Below are positions 10,952-20,119 of a stretch of DNA of 62,124 nucleotides, piece after piece (position 1 is the stretch's first letter; each line of letters begins with the position of its first letter). The stretch spans positions 1 through 62,124 of the forward strand of contig CALWPT010000022.1 of the NCBI GenBank assembly GCA_944383495.1, given 5' to 3'. The stretch is from an uncultured Clostridia bacterium. GTDB taxonomy: Bacteria; Bacillota; Clostridia; Oscillospirales; Acutalibacteraceae. The position numbers and the translations under genes were made by a program. A model generated the notes under the pieces. The model was not told the DNA's origin and made no database searches. It saw nothing but the letters and a program-made list of their open reading frames with translations.

Positions 10952-11728
10952 GTGGATTTTATCGTCAATCTGGTGGCCATGCCTTTACTGTGGCTTCATC
11001 ATCTAACGGGGAGCTACGCGGCGGCTGTGTTTTTGTTTACGGTAGTGATCAACCTGCTTTTGCTGCCGCTGCGGGTCAAGCAGCAGAAAACCATGGCCAA
11101 GCAAGCGGCTTTAAAGCCCAAGCTGGAGGCGCTGCGGGAAAAATGCGGCGACAACAAGCAAAAGTTTAATATGGAAATGGGCGAGCTTTATCAGAAAAAC
11201 AACGTCAGCATGACGGGCGGCTGTTTGGTTTCGCTGATTCAGCTGCCGCTGCTGATGTTAGTGTATTCTGCGATCCAGCGGTTTATCAACGAGGGATCCC
11301 AGGTGAATTTTAATTTTTTTGGGATTGACCTTTCGCAAACGCCAAAATTTAATATTAATATTATTGAAGGATGGCAGATGGTGTGGCTGATCCCCATATT
11401 ATCCTTTGCCACGGCGATGCTGTCCGCCGTAGTCAGCATGCTTATTGCGAAAAAAACCAATCCCCAGGCGGGCAGCATGGGCTTAATGATGCTGACGATG
11501 CCAGTCGTGTCGTTGTTTATTGCTTTTGGGTTTACAGCGGCATTGGGCTTTTACTGGGCCTGCTCCAACCTGATGTCGGTGGTGATCCAGCTGCTGATCA
11601 ACCAATTTTTTCATGTAGACAGCATGGTATCGCAGATGTATCTCCAGCAGGGAAAGGAACGGCGCAAAAAGGAACAGGAGATTATGGAAAAAATGGCGGC
11701 CGCCAAAGAAGCCGCTCCGGCGGAATAA
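10952..11728 (+). CDS. yidC: Membrane protein insertase YidC/SpoIIIJ
   Basis: A 258-residue membrane protein of the short Gram-positive YidC type: first membrane segment near residues 5-35, the QQKTMAKQAALKPKLEALREK coiled hairpin near 45-70, then three further hydrophobic segments and a basic C-terminal tail (KERRKKEQE). It inserts and folds membrane proteins with or without SecYEG. Start is GTG behind GGAGG. No lipobox cysteine is seen at the N-terminus, unlike B. subtilis SpoIIIJ. Confidence 0.95.
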   Translation: MDFIVNLVAMPLLWLHHLTGSYAAAVFLFTVVINLLLLPLRVKQQKTMAKQAALKPKLEALREKCGDNKQKFNMEMGELYQKNNVSMTGGCLVSLIQLPLLMLVYSAIQRFINEGSQVNFNFFGIDLSQTPKFNINIIEGWQMVWLIPILSFATAMLSAVVSMLIAKKTNPQAGSMGLMMLTMPVVSLFIAFGFTAALGFYWACSNLMSVVIQLLINQFFHVDSMVSQMYLQQGKERRKKEQEIMEKMAAAKEAAPAE

Positions 11729-11755
11729 GCGGGCGCTGGAAATGAGGAGCAAAGC

Positions 11756-12796
11756 ATGATAAAGGAAGCGGTTGCCACCGGCGCAACAATTGAGGAAGCC
11801 AAGCAAGCGGCGTTTTTGCTGCTGGGCGCGGCGGAGGATGCGGATGTAAATTTTGAAATTATCGACCTTCCGGTCAAGAAAACCCTGGGCCTGTTTGGAG
11901 GAAGCCCCGCCCGGGTCCGGGCGTTCCTTGAGGTGGCGGATTCGGAAAAAAAGCCTGAGAAGAAGGCAAAAGAGGAAGGAGCCGCCGCCCGCAGGGAGAA
12001 GCGGCCGCAAAAAAGAATGGAACGGCGCGGCACGGGGAAAGCCGCGGAGGCTACGGCCGCGGGGGAGTCCGTCAAAACGCAGAAGAACGGCGGGAAAAAC
12101 GCCGGGGAGCAAAAGCCGGCAGAGTTGGAACGTCCCTTACCACCCGCGGCGGCGGAAAAGGCGGAAATAGCAAAGAAGTACTTAGCGGATGTGCTTTTGG
12201 CCATGGGTGTGGAAAACGCTGCGATCACCCTGCGGGGGATAGACGGCGGGGTGGAATATGATATTGAAACGCCTGGCGGCCAGGGTATGGGCGCTGTGAT
12301 CGGGCGCAAAGGCGAGACGCTGGATGCGTTGCAGCACCTGTGCAGCTTGGTGTTCAACCGCGGGGAGGGCCGCACCGGGCGTGTGACCCTGAACCCCGGG
12401 GATTACCGGGAAAAACGGGCGAAAACATTGGAGGACACAGCCCGCCGCATTGCGGGACAGGCGGTGGAAAATCAACGAACCTATGCGCTGGATCCCATGA
12501 ATTCCTACGAACGCCGCATCGTGCACACGGTGGTACAGGGGATTGAGGGCGTAGCGTCCTGGTCAATAGGCGAAGGAGACAGCAGAAGGGTCTGCATCGG
12601 GGTGAACAAAGGGGAGGCGCCGCCCTTCGAACGGGGCCGCAGAGAACGCGGCCGTGGGGATCGGAGCCGCCGCAGCCGGGGAAAAGAACGAGGCGGCCTT
12701 CGAGAACGGAGGGAGCCGTACATTCCCCAGGGCCAACCCCGTGATCCCAGAAGCGATGCGGCGGATATTCCCTTGTTCGGCAGGATTGAAAAATAA
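11756..12796 (+). CDS. khpB: RNA-binding protein KhpB (Jag)
   Basis: A 346-residue protein with the Jag N-terminal domain (residues 1-60, ATGATIEEAKQAAFLLLG), a charged linker rich in Lys/Ala/Glu (about 65-135), a KH domain with VIGRKGETLDALQHL (about 180-205) and an R3H domain (YERRIVHTVVQGIEG, about 245-260). After R3H it carries an unusual Arg/Gly-rich tail (about 285-325, RGRRERGRGDRSRRSRG). KhpB partners KhpA in binding many RNAs and affects cell division and sporulation. It follows yidC as usual; mnmE/mnmG, often next, are absent. Confidence 0.93.
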   Translation: MIKEAVATGATIEEAKQAAFLLLGAAEDADVNFEIIDLPVKKTLGLFGGSPARVRAFLEVADSEKKPEKKAKEEGAAARREKRPQKRMERRGTGKAAEATAAGESVKTQKNGGKNAGEQKPAELERPLPPAAAEKAEIAKKYLADVLLAMGVENAAITLRGIDGGVEYDIETPGGQGMGAVIGRKGETLDALQHLCSLVFNRGEGRTGRVTLNPGDYREKRAKTLEDTARRIAGQAVENQRTYALDPMNSYERRIVHTVVQGIEGVASWSIGEGDSRRVCIGVNKGEAPPFERGRRERGRGDRSRRSRGKERGGLRERREPYIPQGQPRDPRSDAADIPLFGRIEK

Positions 12797-12825
12797 TAGC
12801 CGCACGAATCGTGCGGAAGTGTAAA

Positions 12826-12856
12826 AGCCCTCCGGCTATAGCCGGAGGGCTTTTTT
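12826..12856 (+). terminator. Terminator after khpB
   Basis: An 11-base stem AGCCCTCCGGC / GCCGGAGGGCT with a TATA loop, followed by TTTTTT. A second small hairpin (CCGCACGAATCGTGCGG) precedes it at 12800-12816. Read from the other strand it has A-rich flanks, so it could also stop transcripts from the convergent GH13 gene. Confidence 0.9.
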
Positions 12857-12942
12857 CAGAAAAAGGCAGCCCAACGCAAGGGTGTGGTTCGGGTGGAGCT
12901 GCCTCCCAGCGGAGGATTCGTCCCCGTCTCCCCGAATGCATG

Positions 12943-14820
12943 TTATCTTTCCGCCCACGGCCCCAGGCCCCGGACGACCCCCGTCATGGGAGGCAGGGTC
13001 AACCCATTCTCCGCTTCTTGCCCGGCTTCAAAGCCGGCTACTGACTTCCAGGCTTCGTTCAGCGGAAGCGCCGCCGACTCGCCGCCCCGGTTTACGCCGA
13101 TCAGCACCCGGTCTTCTCCCCGGCGCCGTTCGTACGCAATATAAGCGTCTCCCGCGCCGGCCAGCCGCCATTCGCCGCTGTCAAAGGCGGGACACGCCCC
13201 CCGCAGCCGCCCCAAAGCCCGGTACCATTCCAATAGGGCCGTGTCCTCCCGGCCCCACGGGTACCCGCCCCGGTTGAAGGGGTCTGTGTACCCTTCCATG
13301 CCAGCCTCATCGCCATAATATAAGCAGGGGATCCCCGGCAGGGTATACTGCAATAAGGAAGCAAGGCGCAGCTTTTGCTTGCCTGCCTCCAGCTGCTGCG
13401 GCGTCATGTGCTGGACGGCCTGCCAATCCCGGTTTCTTCCCTCCTGGGGCTCGCCCCCCAGCAGGGTTAGGATCCGGGCGGTATCGTGGGTGCCCAGCAG
13501 ATTCATCATGACAGCCGCGGCCGGCGGCGGGTAATTTTCCAGGATGCCTAATATCCCGTCGGCGAAGTCTTCGCCGCTGCCGCCGCCCAAAAAGGCTAAA
13601 ATCATATTGTAAAAGGGATAATTCATAGCGCTGTCCAACTGTTTTCCCAGAAGGTATTTCCGCCGCCGGGAATAGCTGATTTTGTTGGATGCGTCCTCCC
13701 AGACCTCCCCTAAAATCAGGCCATCTCCTTTACAGCCCTTGACTGATTCCCGCAGCTTTTCCAAAAATAAGTCGGGAAGCTCGTCGGCAACGTCCAGCCG
13801 CCAGCCCGCCGCCCCGAGTTCCAGCCAGTGCCGCAGCACCCCTTTTTCTCCCGTAATGAACGCCAGAAAACCCGGCTGTTCCTCCCTGACCTCCGGCAGG
13901 GTTTCGTGCCCCCACCAGGCGTGGTATTCATCGGGCCAGCTTAGGAAGGAATACCAGGGATAATAGGGAGAGTCCTTCGATTGATAGGCCCCCACGCTGT
14001 GATACCGCCCTTCCCGGTTGAAATACACGCTGTCCGATCCCGTGTGGGAAAAAACCCCGTCCAGAATAATTCGGATCCCAGCCGTCGCCGCCTTTTCGCA
14101 CAGGCGGCGGAAATCCTCCTTTGTGCCCAGGGCCGGATCCACCTCCAGATAATCGGCGGTGTTGTACCGGTGGTTGGAATGGGCCTCCACGATGGGGTTC
14201 AGATACAAGCAGGTCACACCCAACGACGCAAGATAAGGCAGCTTTTCCTCTATGCCCTTCAGGTCGCCGCCGTAATAGTCGTTGTTGATCACCCGGCCTG
14301 TTTCCCCCGGCTGGTGGGCCGGGGGAGCATACCAATCCTCCTGCACAAACCGTTCCGCAGGCAGCGGCTGCGCATTTTTTCCGCTTTTATAAAACCGGTC
14401 GGGAAAGATCTGGTACATCACGCCGCCACGGGGCCACCGGGGGGTGTCGTAGCTTTTATCGTATACGGTCAGCTGCCAGGCGCCGCCGCCCTCGTTCAGC
14501 ATTCCCCTTCCCCGCTGGCCCCGGGTGATGGGGCGAAGCTGACCGCCGGCGTCGTAGGCAAAGGTGTACCAATACAGCCCGGGCTCCTTTAAGGACCAGG
14601 TGAATTCCCACCATTCATGGCTTTCTCCCCGCATGCCGCCCCATTTCATGGGCAGAAGACAGCGCTGGTCGCTTCCGTCGGCCCGGAAGGAGAGGTAGGC
14701 GCCCGTGCAGTGCAGCTCCCGGGGCAGGCAGATGCGCAGCTGCGCGGGCTGGTCCTGCGCCAAAGCGCCAAAGACCGATTTATATTGCAGATCACGCGCG
14801 TCATAGGCCGAATACTGCAT
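12943..14820 (-). CDS. GH13 alpha-amylase-family glucosidase / neopullulanase-like enzyme
   Basis: A 625-residue protein with an N-terminal beta-sandwich (about 1-130) before a GH13 catalytic barrel starting GVMYQIFPDRF. The conserved regions are visible: DGVFSHTG (region I), GWRLDVADE with the nucleophile Asp (region II), GEVWED with the acid/base Glu (region III) and LLGTHDTARI (region IV). This layout fits intracellular cyclomaltodextrinase/neopullulanase-type enzymes cutting alpha-glucans. No signal peptide is seen. It lies 30 bases after glgP and is likely co-transcribed, so it probably debranches or trims glycogen or maltodextrins. Confidence 0.88.
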   Translation of the reverse strand: MQYSAYDARDLQYKSVFGALAQDQPAQLRICLPRELHCTGAYLSFRADGSDQRCLLPMKWGGMRGESHEWWEFTWSLKEPGLYWYTFAYDAGGQLRPITRGQRGRGMLNEGGGAWQLTVYDKSYDTPRWPRGGVMYQIFPDRFYKSGKNAQPLPAERFVQEDWYAPPAHQPGETGRVINNDYYGGDLKGIEEKLPYLASLGVTCLYLNPIVEAHSNHRYNTADYLEVDPALGTKEDFRRLCEKAATAGIRIILDGVFSHTGSDSVYFNREGRYHSVGAYQSKDSPYYPWYSFLSWPDEYHAWWGHETLPEVREEQPGFLAFITGEKGVLRHWLELGAAGWRLDVADELPDLFLEKLRESVKGCKGDGLILGEVWEDASNKISYSRRRKYLLGKQLDSAMNYPFYNMILAFLGGGSGEDFADGILGILENYPPPAAAVMMNLLGTHDTARILTLLGGEPQEGRNRDWQAVQHMTPQQLEAGKQKLRLASLLQYTLPGIPCLYYGDEAGMEGYTDPFNRGGYPWGREDTALLEWYRALGRLRGACPAFDSGEWRLAGAGDAYIAYERRRGEDRVLIGVNRGGESAALPLNEAWKSVAGFEAGQEAENGLTLPPMTGVVRGLGPWAER

Positions 14821-14850
14821 GGTTAATCCCTTCCTTTCCCCAGAGCTAGC

Positions 14851-17253
14851 TTACCCCTTCAGGCCTTTGGCGTTCCAAATTTCCGATGCGTACTGCCGGA
14901 TCGCCCGGTCGGCGGAAAACCGCCCCGCCGCCGCAATGTTCATCAAGGACATGCGGTTCCAGGTCTCCTGGTTCCGGTAAAGCACCGAGGCGCCTTCCTG
15001 CGCCAGGCAGTAATTGTCAAAGTCGGCCAGCACCATATAAGGATCGTGAAGGGTCAGGTTCTCAAAAATTCCGTCAAAATGCGTGGGAAGGCCCGATTGT
15101 ATGAAATCCAGCGCATCCTTCAGCACGGGGTTGGCCGCATAAATCTGATAGGGATTGTATCCATTGCGGGTAGCGGATGCTTCCGGCGTGGACATGCCGA
15201 AGATTATGATGTTTTCATCTCCCACCGCCTCGTGAATCTCCACGTTGGCGCCGTCCTCTGTGCCAAGGGTAATCGCGCCGTTCAGCATCAGCTTCATGTT
15301 GCCGGTGCCCGAGGCCTCCGTCCCGGCCAGGGAAATCTGCTCGCTGATTTCGGCTGCGGGCATCAGCAGCTCCGCCAGCGTCACCCGGTAGTCCTCCAGG
15401 TAGACCACCCGCAGCCGATCCCGCACGGCGGGATCCTCGTCGATCTTTTTGCCGATTTCGCAGATCATCTGAATGATCTGCTTTGCCATAAAGTATCCCG
15501 GCGCGGCCTTGGCAGCAAATAAATAGGTGCGGGGCTGTAGGTCCAGGCCCGGATTTTCCTTCAGCCGTCGGTAATCCGCCACAATCCGCAGGGCGTTGAG
15601 ATGCTGCCGCTTGTATTCATGCAGACGCTTGGCCTGCACGTCGAACAGGGAACAGGGATCCAGCGCTATGCCGTTTTGCCGTTCCACATAGGCGGCCAGC
15701 CGCTCCTTGTTGTGCCGCTTGATCTCCCCCAGACGGGATAATACGCCCGCGTCCCCGGCAAACTCCCGGAGCTTCAAAAGCTTATCCCCGTCCTTCATAT
15801 ACCCGTTGCCGATTAAATCGGTGATAAATTCGGCAAGCTCCGGATTGGCCTGGTTCAGCCAGCGCCGCTGGGCAATGCCGTTGGTGACATTGGTGAATTT
15901 TTCCGGATCCAAAGCGTAAAAATCGGAAAACACGGTGGTTTTTAAAATCTCGCTGTGGAGCTTGGACACGCCGTTGACCTTGTGAGAGCCCACCACGCTC
16001 AGGTTAGCCATGCGCACCATGCCCCCCGACACGATTGCCGTGCGCTCCACTAGACCCGCGTCCCCCGTGGCCTTCCAGACCGCTTCCCGCTGCCGGTTGT
16101 CGATCTCGCAGACAATTTGCCAGATCCGGGGAAGCCGCTGGCTGAAGGTATCCTTGCTCCAGCATTCCAGCGCCTCCTGCATCACGGTGTGATTGGTGTA
16201 GGCCACCGTCTGCGTTACCAGATCCCAGGCGGCCTCCCAGGTGTATCCGCACTCGTCCAGCAGCAGCCGCATCAGCTCGGGAACCACCAGCGCCGGATGG
16301 GTGTCGTTGATGTGGATCGCCACTTCCTCTGGCAGGTTGTCAAGCGTTCCGTACCGCTGCAAATGGCGGCGGAAGATATCCTGCACCGATGCGGATACCA
16401 GGAAGTACTGCTGCCGCAGCCGCAGGGATTTGCCCTCCGGATGGTTATCGGAAGGATACAGCACCTTGGAAATAACCTCCGCCATGGCGTTTTGTTCCAT
16501 GGCACGCAGGTAGTTGCCTTCATTGAACAGCTGCATGTCAAAGCCGGTGGACTTCGCGCTCCACAGCCGCAGCAGGGAAACCCCCTTGCCATCCTGCCCC
16601 GGTACCATCAGGTCATAGGGCACTGCTAAAACGGTGGTGGCGTCGATATGGTTGACGTGGTGGTACTGCCCCTCCCAGGATTCCAGAATCCTTCCGTCAA
16701 ACTTGACCTCCACCGCCGCGTCAGGGTGCGCCGCCAGCCACGCCTCGCCGCCGGGCAGCCAATTATCAGGCAGCTCGGTCTGCCAGCCGTCCACCAGCTT
16801 TTGCCGGAAGATGCCGAATTCATATTTGATGGAATAGCCCATGGCGGGGATTTCGTTGGTGGCGAGACCGTCCAGAAAACAGGCGGCCAGCCGCCCCAAT
16901 CCGCCGTTGCCCAGGCCCGCGTCGGGCTCCTGCTCGTAGATCTGCGCAAGCCCCGTATGAAACTCCTTCAGCGCCGCCGAAAAGGATGCCTCCAGCCCCA
17001 GGCTGAACAGGCTGTTCTTCAAGGAACGGCCCATGAGGAACTCCATACACATATAATATACCTGTTTTGCGTCCTTACGGGCGCTTCTGCGCATAAAATC
17101 CGCGCGGCCTTCCGTCAGCAGTTCCCGCACCACCATCACGCAGGCCTTGTACAGCTGCTCATCCGAAGCACAGCCCGGCGCTACGCCCAGCTCGCTGGTC
17201 AGCTTTTCATGCAGCAGCTCCCGCACTTGGGCGGGTGACAATTTATAATTCAA
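14851..17253 (-). CDS. glgP: Glycogen/maltodextrin phosphorylase
   Basis: About 800 residues with the GT35 signature EASGTGNMKLMLNGAITLGT, where the Lys holds pyridoxal phosphate, plus the N-terminal RRSARKDAKQVYYMCMEFLM and GLGNGGLGRLAACFLDG. It releases glucose-1-phosphate from alpha-1,4-glucan. I choose TTG 17253 (LNYKLSPAQV) as start because a GGAGG lies 8 bases before it; the in-frame ATG at 17268 overlaps that ribosome binding site. It heads an operon with the GH13 gene. Confidence 0.95.
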   Translation of the reverse strand: MNYKLSPAQVRELLHEKLTSELGVAPGCASDEQLYKACVMVVRELLTEGRADFMRRSARKDAKQVYYMCMEFLMGRSLKNSLFSLGLEASFSAALKEFHTGLAQIYEQEPDAGLGNGGLGRLAACFLDGLATNEIPAMGYSIKYEFGIFRQKLVDGWQTELPDNWLPGGEAWLAAHPDAAVEVKFDGRILESWEGQYHHVNHIDATTVLAVPYDLMVPGQDGKGVSLLRLWSAKSTGFDMQLFNEGNYLRAMEQNAMAEVISKVLYPSDNHPEGKSLRLRQQYFLVSASVQDIFRRHLQRYGTLDNLPEEVAIHINDTHPALVVPELMRLLLDECGYTWEAAWDLVTQTVAYTNHTVMQEALECWSKDTFSQRLPRIWQIVCEIDNRQREAVWKATGDAGLVERTAIVSGGMVRMANLSVVGSHKVNGVSKLHSEILKTTVFSDFYALDPEKFTNVTNGIAQRRWLNQANPELAEFITDLIGNGYMKDGDKLLKLREFAGDAGVLSRLGEIKRHNKERLAAYVERQNGIALDPCSLFDVQAKRLHEYKRQHLNALRIVADYRRLKENPGLDLQPRTYLFAAKAAPGYFMAKQIIQMICEIGKKIDEDPAVRDRLRVVYLEDYRVTLAELLMPAAEISEQISLAGTEASGTGNMKLMLNGAITLGTEDGANVEIHEAVGDENIIIFGMSTPEASATRNGYNPYQIYAANPVLKDALDFIQSGLPTHFDGIFENLTLHDPYMVLADFDNYCLAQEGASVLYRNQETWNRMSLMNIAAAGRFSADRAIRQYASEIWNAKGLKG

Positions 17254-17330
17254 GCTCAAAACCTCCATTGCGGAACGCGATTTTATCCTTATTTTACCCG
17301 AAAAAACAGCATTGCCTATGCTTGCTTGTT

Positions 17331-17359
17331 ATTATACCCCACACGGGCTTCAAATGCAA
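17331..17359 (-). promoter_or_regulatory. Sigma-A promoter of glgP
   Basis: On the minus strand TTGCAT (17354-17359), 17 bases, TATAAT (17331-17336), about 75 bases upstream of the chosen glgP start. Confidence 0.75.
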
Positions 17360-17761
17360 GGGCCGTTCTGCTGGTAAAAGGCGTTTCAGCCCGCCATTGT
17401 TTATGCAGATTGTATATTTCGTGTTAAATAAAACGTAGAAATGTTAATTTTAATAAGCGAAATATACAAACCTTTGTGGGATTCATCGGCTTGTAAAACC
17501 GCCTGTTTTCCGGGAAATCCGCTGACTTTTCTTAAAATGACAGGTCTGTAACCCCCCTTTTTGAAAGCCGAAATGAAACGAAAAACGGCCTTTTTTACCA
17601 AATAACAGGGAGTTATTCTATATCTGTAGAAACCCGTAAGCCCGCATAAAACCAGGGTTTTTTGCAAGTGTGGAATAAATTCACCATCAATTGGCAATTT
17701 GCACAAGCAAGAGGCGGAAAAATAAAGCGAAAAGGGGCGAATGGGGCCAAATATTACATGA
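17360..17761. other. Non-coding gap between glgP and the 3D-domain gene
   Basis: No convincing gene was found in this 400-base AT-rich stretch; short frames here lack recognisable domains and start signals. It forms the left part of the glgP / 3D-protein divergent intergenic region. Confidence 0.6.
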
Positions 17762-17789
17762 TTGTAACCTTTGTAACCCTTTTGTAACC
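17762..17789 (+). promoter_or_regulatory. TTGTAACC triple repeat resembling a WalR box
   Basis: TTGTAACC occurs at 17762, 17771 and 17782. The last two contain TGTAAC-N5-TGTAAC, matching the B. subtilis WalR pattern TGTWAH-N5-TGTWAH. The array ends about 45 bases upstream of the -35 of the 3D-domain gene, consistent with activation. Confidence 0.5.
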
Positions 17790-17834
17790 TTTAAAGTTTG
17801 GCGTATTTGACCAAAAATAAACCGCGTAATTCGG

Positions 17835-17863
17835 TTGACACTAAGGGAAAGCCTGCATATAAT
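17835..17863 (+). promoter_or_regulatory. Consensus sigma-A promoter of the 3D/G5 gene
   Basis: Perfect TTGACA (17835-17840) and TATAAT (17858-17863) with a 17-base spacer. The mRNA would have a leader of about 135 bases with an imperfect stem (GCCGGAAAAAC / GATTTTTCAGGC, 17873-17901). Confidence 0.85.
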
Positions 17864-18007
17864 TCACTAGCGCGCCGGAAAAACTGTGGATTTTTCAGGC
17901 GTGAACCTGTTTTTGGGCGTCGGCATGTTTTTCCGTGGACCGAAATCATTGCCCAACAACGGAAACGGGTGCGGCGGTTGCCGCCCTGAAATAGATGGGA
18001 GTTTTTT

Positions 18008-18970
18008 ATGTTTCATTTGAAAGAGAAGTTTATCAAGGTCACGAAGTTTCGGATTGGCGCGGCGGTTGCGGTGATCGCCGGCATGGCCTGCACCATCACC
18101 GCCAGCGCCGTGGCCAACCAGCCCGTTAAGGCGCAGCAGCGAGTCAGCGGCGTGGATGTTTCCATTACCGCGGATGGCGAGACCCTGCCTTATACCCTAA
18201 AGGAGGGGACTGTGGAGGAAGCGCTTCGCCAGGCGGAAATTTATGTTTCGCAGGACGACCTGGTATACCCGCCGCAGGACGCGCAGATTCAAGACGGCGA
18301 TCATATAACCGTTACGCGTATTTATTATACGCAGGAAACGGATATTGGTGCCATTCCCTATGAAGAGGTGGAAATTGAAAACAGCGCCATGGCCAAGGGG
18401 CGGACTGTGGTTTCCACCAGAGGTGTTGAAGGCAGCGGCGTGACCACCTATCAGGTCAAGCATGTGGACGGCGTTGAGGTTTCCCGGGAGATGGTCAGCC
18501 AGCAGGTTGTGAGGGAGCCTGTGGATCAGGTGATCACCAAGGGAACCAAGGAGGAAAAGGCCGCGCCGAGCGCTGCTAAAAAGACGGCGGTGACCAGCTC
18601 CAGCGCGGTGAAAACGGTATCCGCCCTGTCGCCTTCCCAGCCGGTGCAGCTGGACAAAAACGGCGATCCGGTCAGCTACAAAAAGCTGATCACCGGCAAA
18701 GCCACGGCCTACACAGCATCCGAGGGGGCGCGGACTGCCACCGGAAAGCTGGCGCAGACGGGTTATGTGGCGGTGAATCCCAAGCAGATCCCTTACGGAT
18801 CCCGCCTGTATATTAAAACCCCCGACGGCAAGGTGATTTACGGATACGCCGTAGCCGAGGACACAGGCGGTTTTGCCAAAAAGGGCCGCGTAACGGTTGA
18901 TCTTTATTTTGACACCTATGAAGAATGCATTCAGTTTGGCCTGCGCAGCGTGGAGATTTACGTACTGTAG
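18008..18970 (+). CDS. Secreted DUF348-G5-3D domain protein (YabE/Rpf-like peptidoglycan enzyme)
   Basis: A 320-residue protein with an N-terminal membrane/signal segment (about 16-38, IGAAVAVIAGMACTITASAVA), a DUF348-like ubiquitin-fold domain (about 45-100), a G5 domain (about 110-180, with GVTTYQVKHVDGVEVSRE), a Ser/Lys/Ala linker, and a C-terminal 3D domain (about 232-320) bearing the key Asp residues in EDTGG and VDLYF. 3D proteins are predicted lytic transglycosylases acting on peptidoglycan; B. subtilis YabE and YocH are relatives. The gene has its own strong promoter and a WalR-like box, fitting growth-linked wall turnover. Confidence 0.88.
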   Translation: MFHLKEKFIKVTKFRIGAAVAVIAGMACTITASAVANQPVKAQQRVSGVDVSITADGETLPYTLKEGTVEEALRQAEIYVSQDDLVYPPQDAQIQDGDHITVTRIYYTQETDIGAIPYEEVEIENSAMAKGRTVVSTRGVEGSGVTTYQVKHVDGVEVSREMVSQQVVREPVDQVITKGTKEEKAAPSAAKKTAVTSSSAVKTVSALSPSQPVQLDKNGDPVSYKKLITGKATAYTASEGARTATGKLAQTGYVAVNPKQIPYGSRLYIKTPDGKVIYGYAVAEDTGGFAKKGRVTVDLYFDTYEECIQFGLRSVEIYVL

Positions 18971-18987
18971 GATCTGCGTTCCGCTGC

Positions 18988-19035
18988 AAAGCCCCCCGGC
19001 CCGCAGAGCTTCGCGGGCCGGGGGGCTTTGCTTTT
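18988..19035. terminator. Bidirectional terminator between convergent genes
   Basis: A 17-base GC-rich stem (18988-19004 / 19013-19029, AAAGCCCCCCGGC...) with an 8-base loop, followed by GCTTTTTTT. It separates the 3D-domain gene from the convergent deacetylase gene. Confidence 0.9.
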
Positions 19036-19063
19036 TTTGAAAAAACGTTTTTGAAATGCCGGC

Positions 19064-19927
19064 TCACTGTAAAAGCCTGCTCATAAATTTTTTTGTGGAC
19101 ATGCTTCCCGGGCGGTTAAACCGGTTCAAATGGTAAAGGCATTCCGGATCCTTCGTTATGGTATTGACCTTTTCATAACAGGTCATGGCGCTTTCAAAGC
19201 CCAGCTCCTTGAGCACAGGCAGCGCCTCCTTGCTGATATAGCCGTAAGGATAGGCGAACACCGCCGGCGTGACCCCTGCGTTCTGCCGCAGCAGCTCCTG
19301 GGTTTTGGACAGATCCTCCCGCAGCGCCTCCTGGTAGTGTTCCACGCTTTCTCCCCTTTTCCGCATGCAGCCCCTTCTGGGCGACTGGCTGTGCATATTA
19401 TAGGTGTGATTGCCGATCTCGATTCGCCCGGTTGCCGCCAGCTCTTTGGTATCCTGCCAGGTTAAATGGGCATAATTAGGATTGGGATCGTTTAGGCTGC
19501 TGTATTTCTCCGAATAGGAGCCCACAATGGAAATGACTGCTTTCATATCCAATTCCTCCAGCAGCGGAAGCAGATAGGTCTTATTGTTTAAAAACCCGTC
19601 GTCCAGCGTGATGACGATGGGTTTGTCGGGCAAGGGCTTGTCGTTTTTCACATAGTCGATTACGTCTCGGATCAAAACCGTTGTGTACCCCTTATCTTTT
19701 ATATACCGCAGATCCGACTCCAGCGTTTCGGGGGTAACAACAAATTTTCCGGTGCGGGAAGCGGTTTTGAGGATGCTGTGGTACATGATAATCGGGAGCC
19801 TGACTTTGGGCTGGGCGGCGCTTTCTTCCTCTGACAAAGCGTAAACGGTGATGGATGCGAAGCAGATGCACGCCGCCAGGCAGATAGGAAAAAGCAGCTT
19901 CCACCGGCATTTAAAGCAACGGTACAT
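19064..19927 (-). CDS. Polysaccharide deacetylase (NodB/CE4 family), secreted or anchored
   Basis: A 287-residue protein with an N-terminal hydrophobic segment (about 11-30, LLFPICLAACICFASITVYA) and a NodB domain. CE4 motifs are visible: MYHSI, motif 1 TLDDGF (usual TFDDGP), motif 2 HTYNMH (H-x4-H, metal binding) and motif 3 FAYPYGY. It likely removes N-acetyl groups from an envelope glycan such as peptidoglycan. It is divergent from the phosphoglycosyl transferase gene, at the left edge of the envelope-glycan region. Confidence 0.88.
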   Translation of the reverse strand: MYRCFKCRWKLLFPICLAACICFASITVYALSEEESAAQPKVRLPIIMYHSILKTASRTGKFVVTPETLESDLRYIKDKGYTTVLIRDVIDYVKNDKPLPDKPIVITLDDGFLNNKTYLLPLLEELDMKAVISIVGSYSEKYSSLNDPNPNYAHLTWQDTKELAATGRIEIGNHTYNMHSQSPRRGCMRKRGESVEHYQEALREDLSKTQELLRQNAGVTPAVFAYPYGYISKEALPVLKELGFESAMTCYEKVNTITKDPECLYHLNRFNRPGSMSTKKFMSRLLQ

Positions 19928-20055
19928 ATCCGGGCCTTCTTTCTATACGGGTTTTCCCATTTCTAACCATATGACCCAAGGGCGTCTCTTATGTCAGCCT
20001 CCGGCATTGCCGCCCGCGTCCCGCCGTATAAAAATGAGGCCGCGGAGGATTATGA

Positions 20056-20084
20056 TTGACAATTTGCGACATTCCCGATATAAT
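20056..20084 (+). promoter_or_regulatory. Consensus sigma-A promoter of the sugar transferase gene
   Basis: TTGACA (20056-20061), 17 bases, TATAAT (20079-20084). The TTG start codon is at 20120, behind AGAGGTGAG. Confidence 0.85.
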
Positions 20085-20119
20085 AAGCATGTCTCATCAA
20101 GCAAAAGAGGTGAGTTTGA

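Noticed and set aside
17864..18007. c-di-AMP (ydaO-type) riboswitch in the leader of the 3D-domain gene
   Set aside because: The leader can form a stem, but none of the conserved ydaO segments is recognisable.
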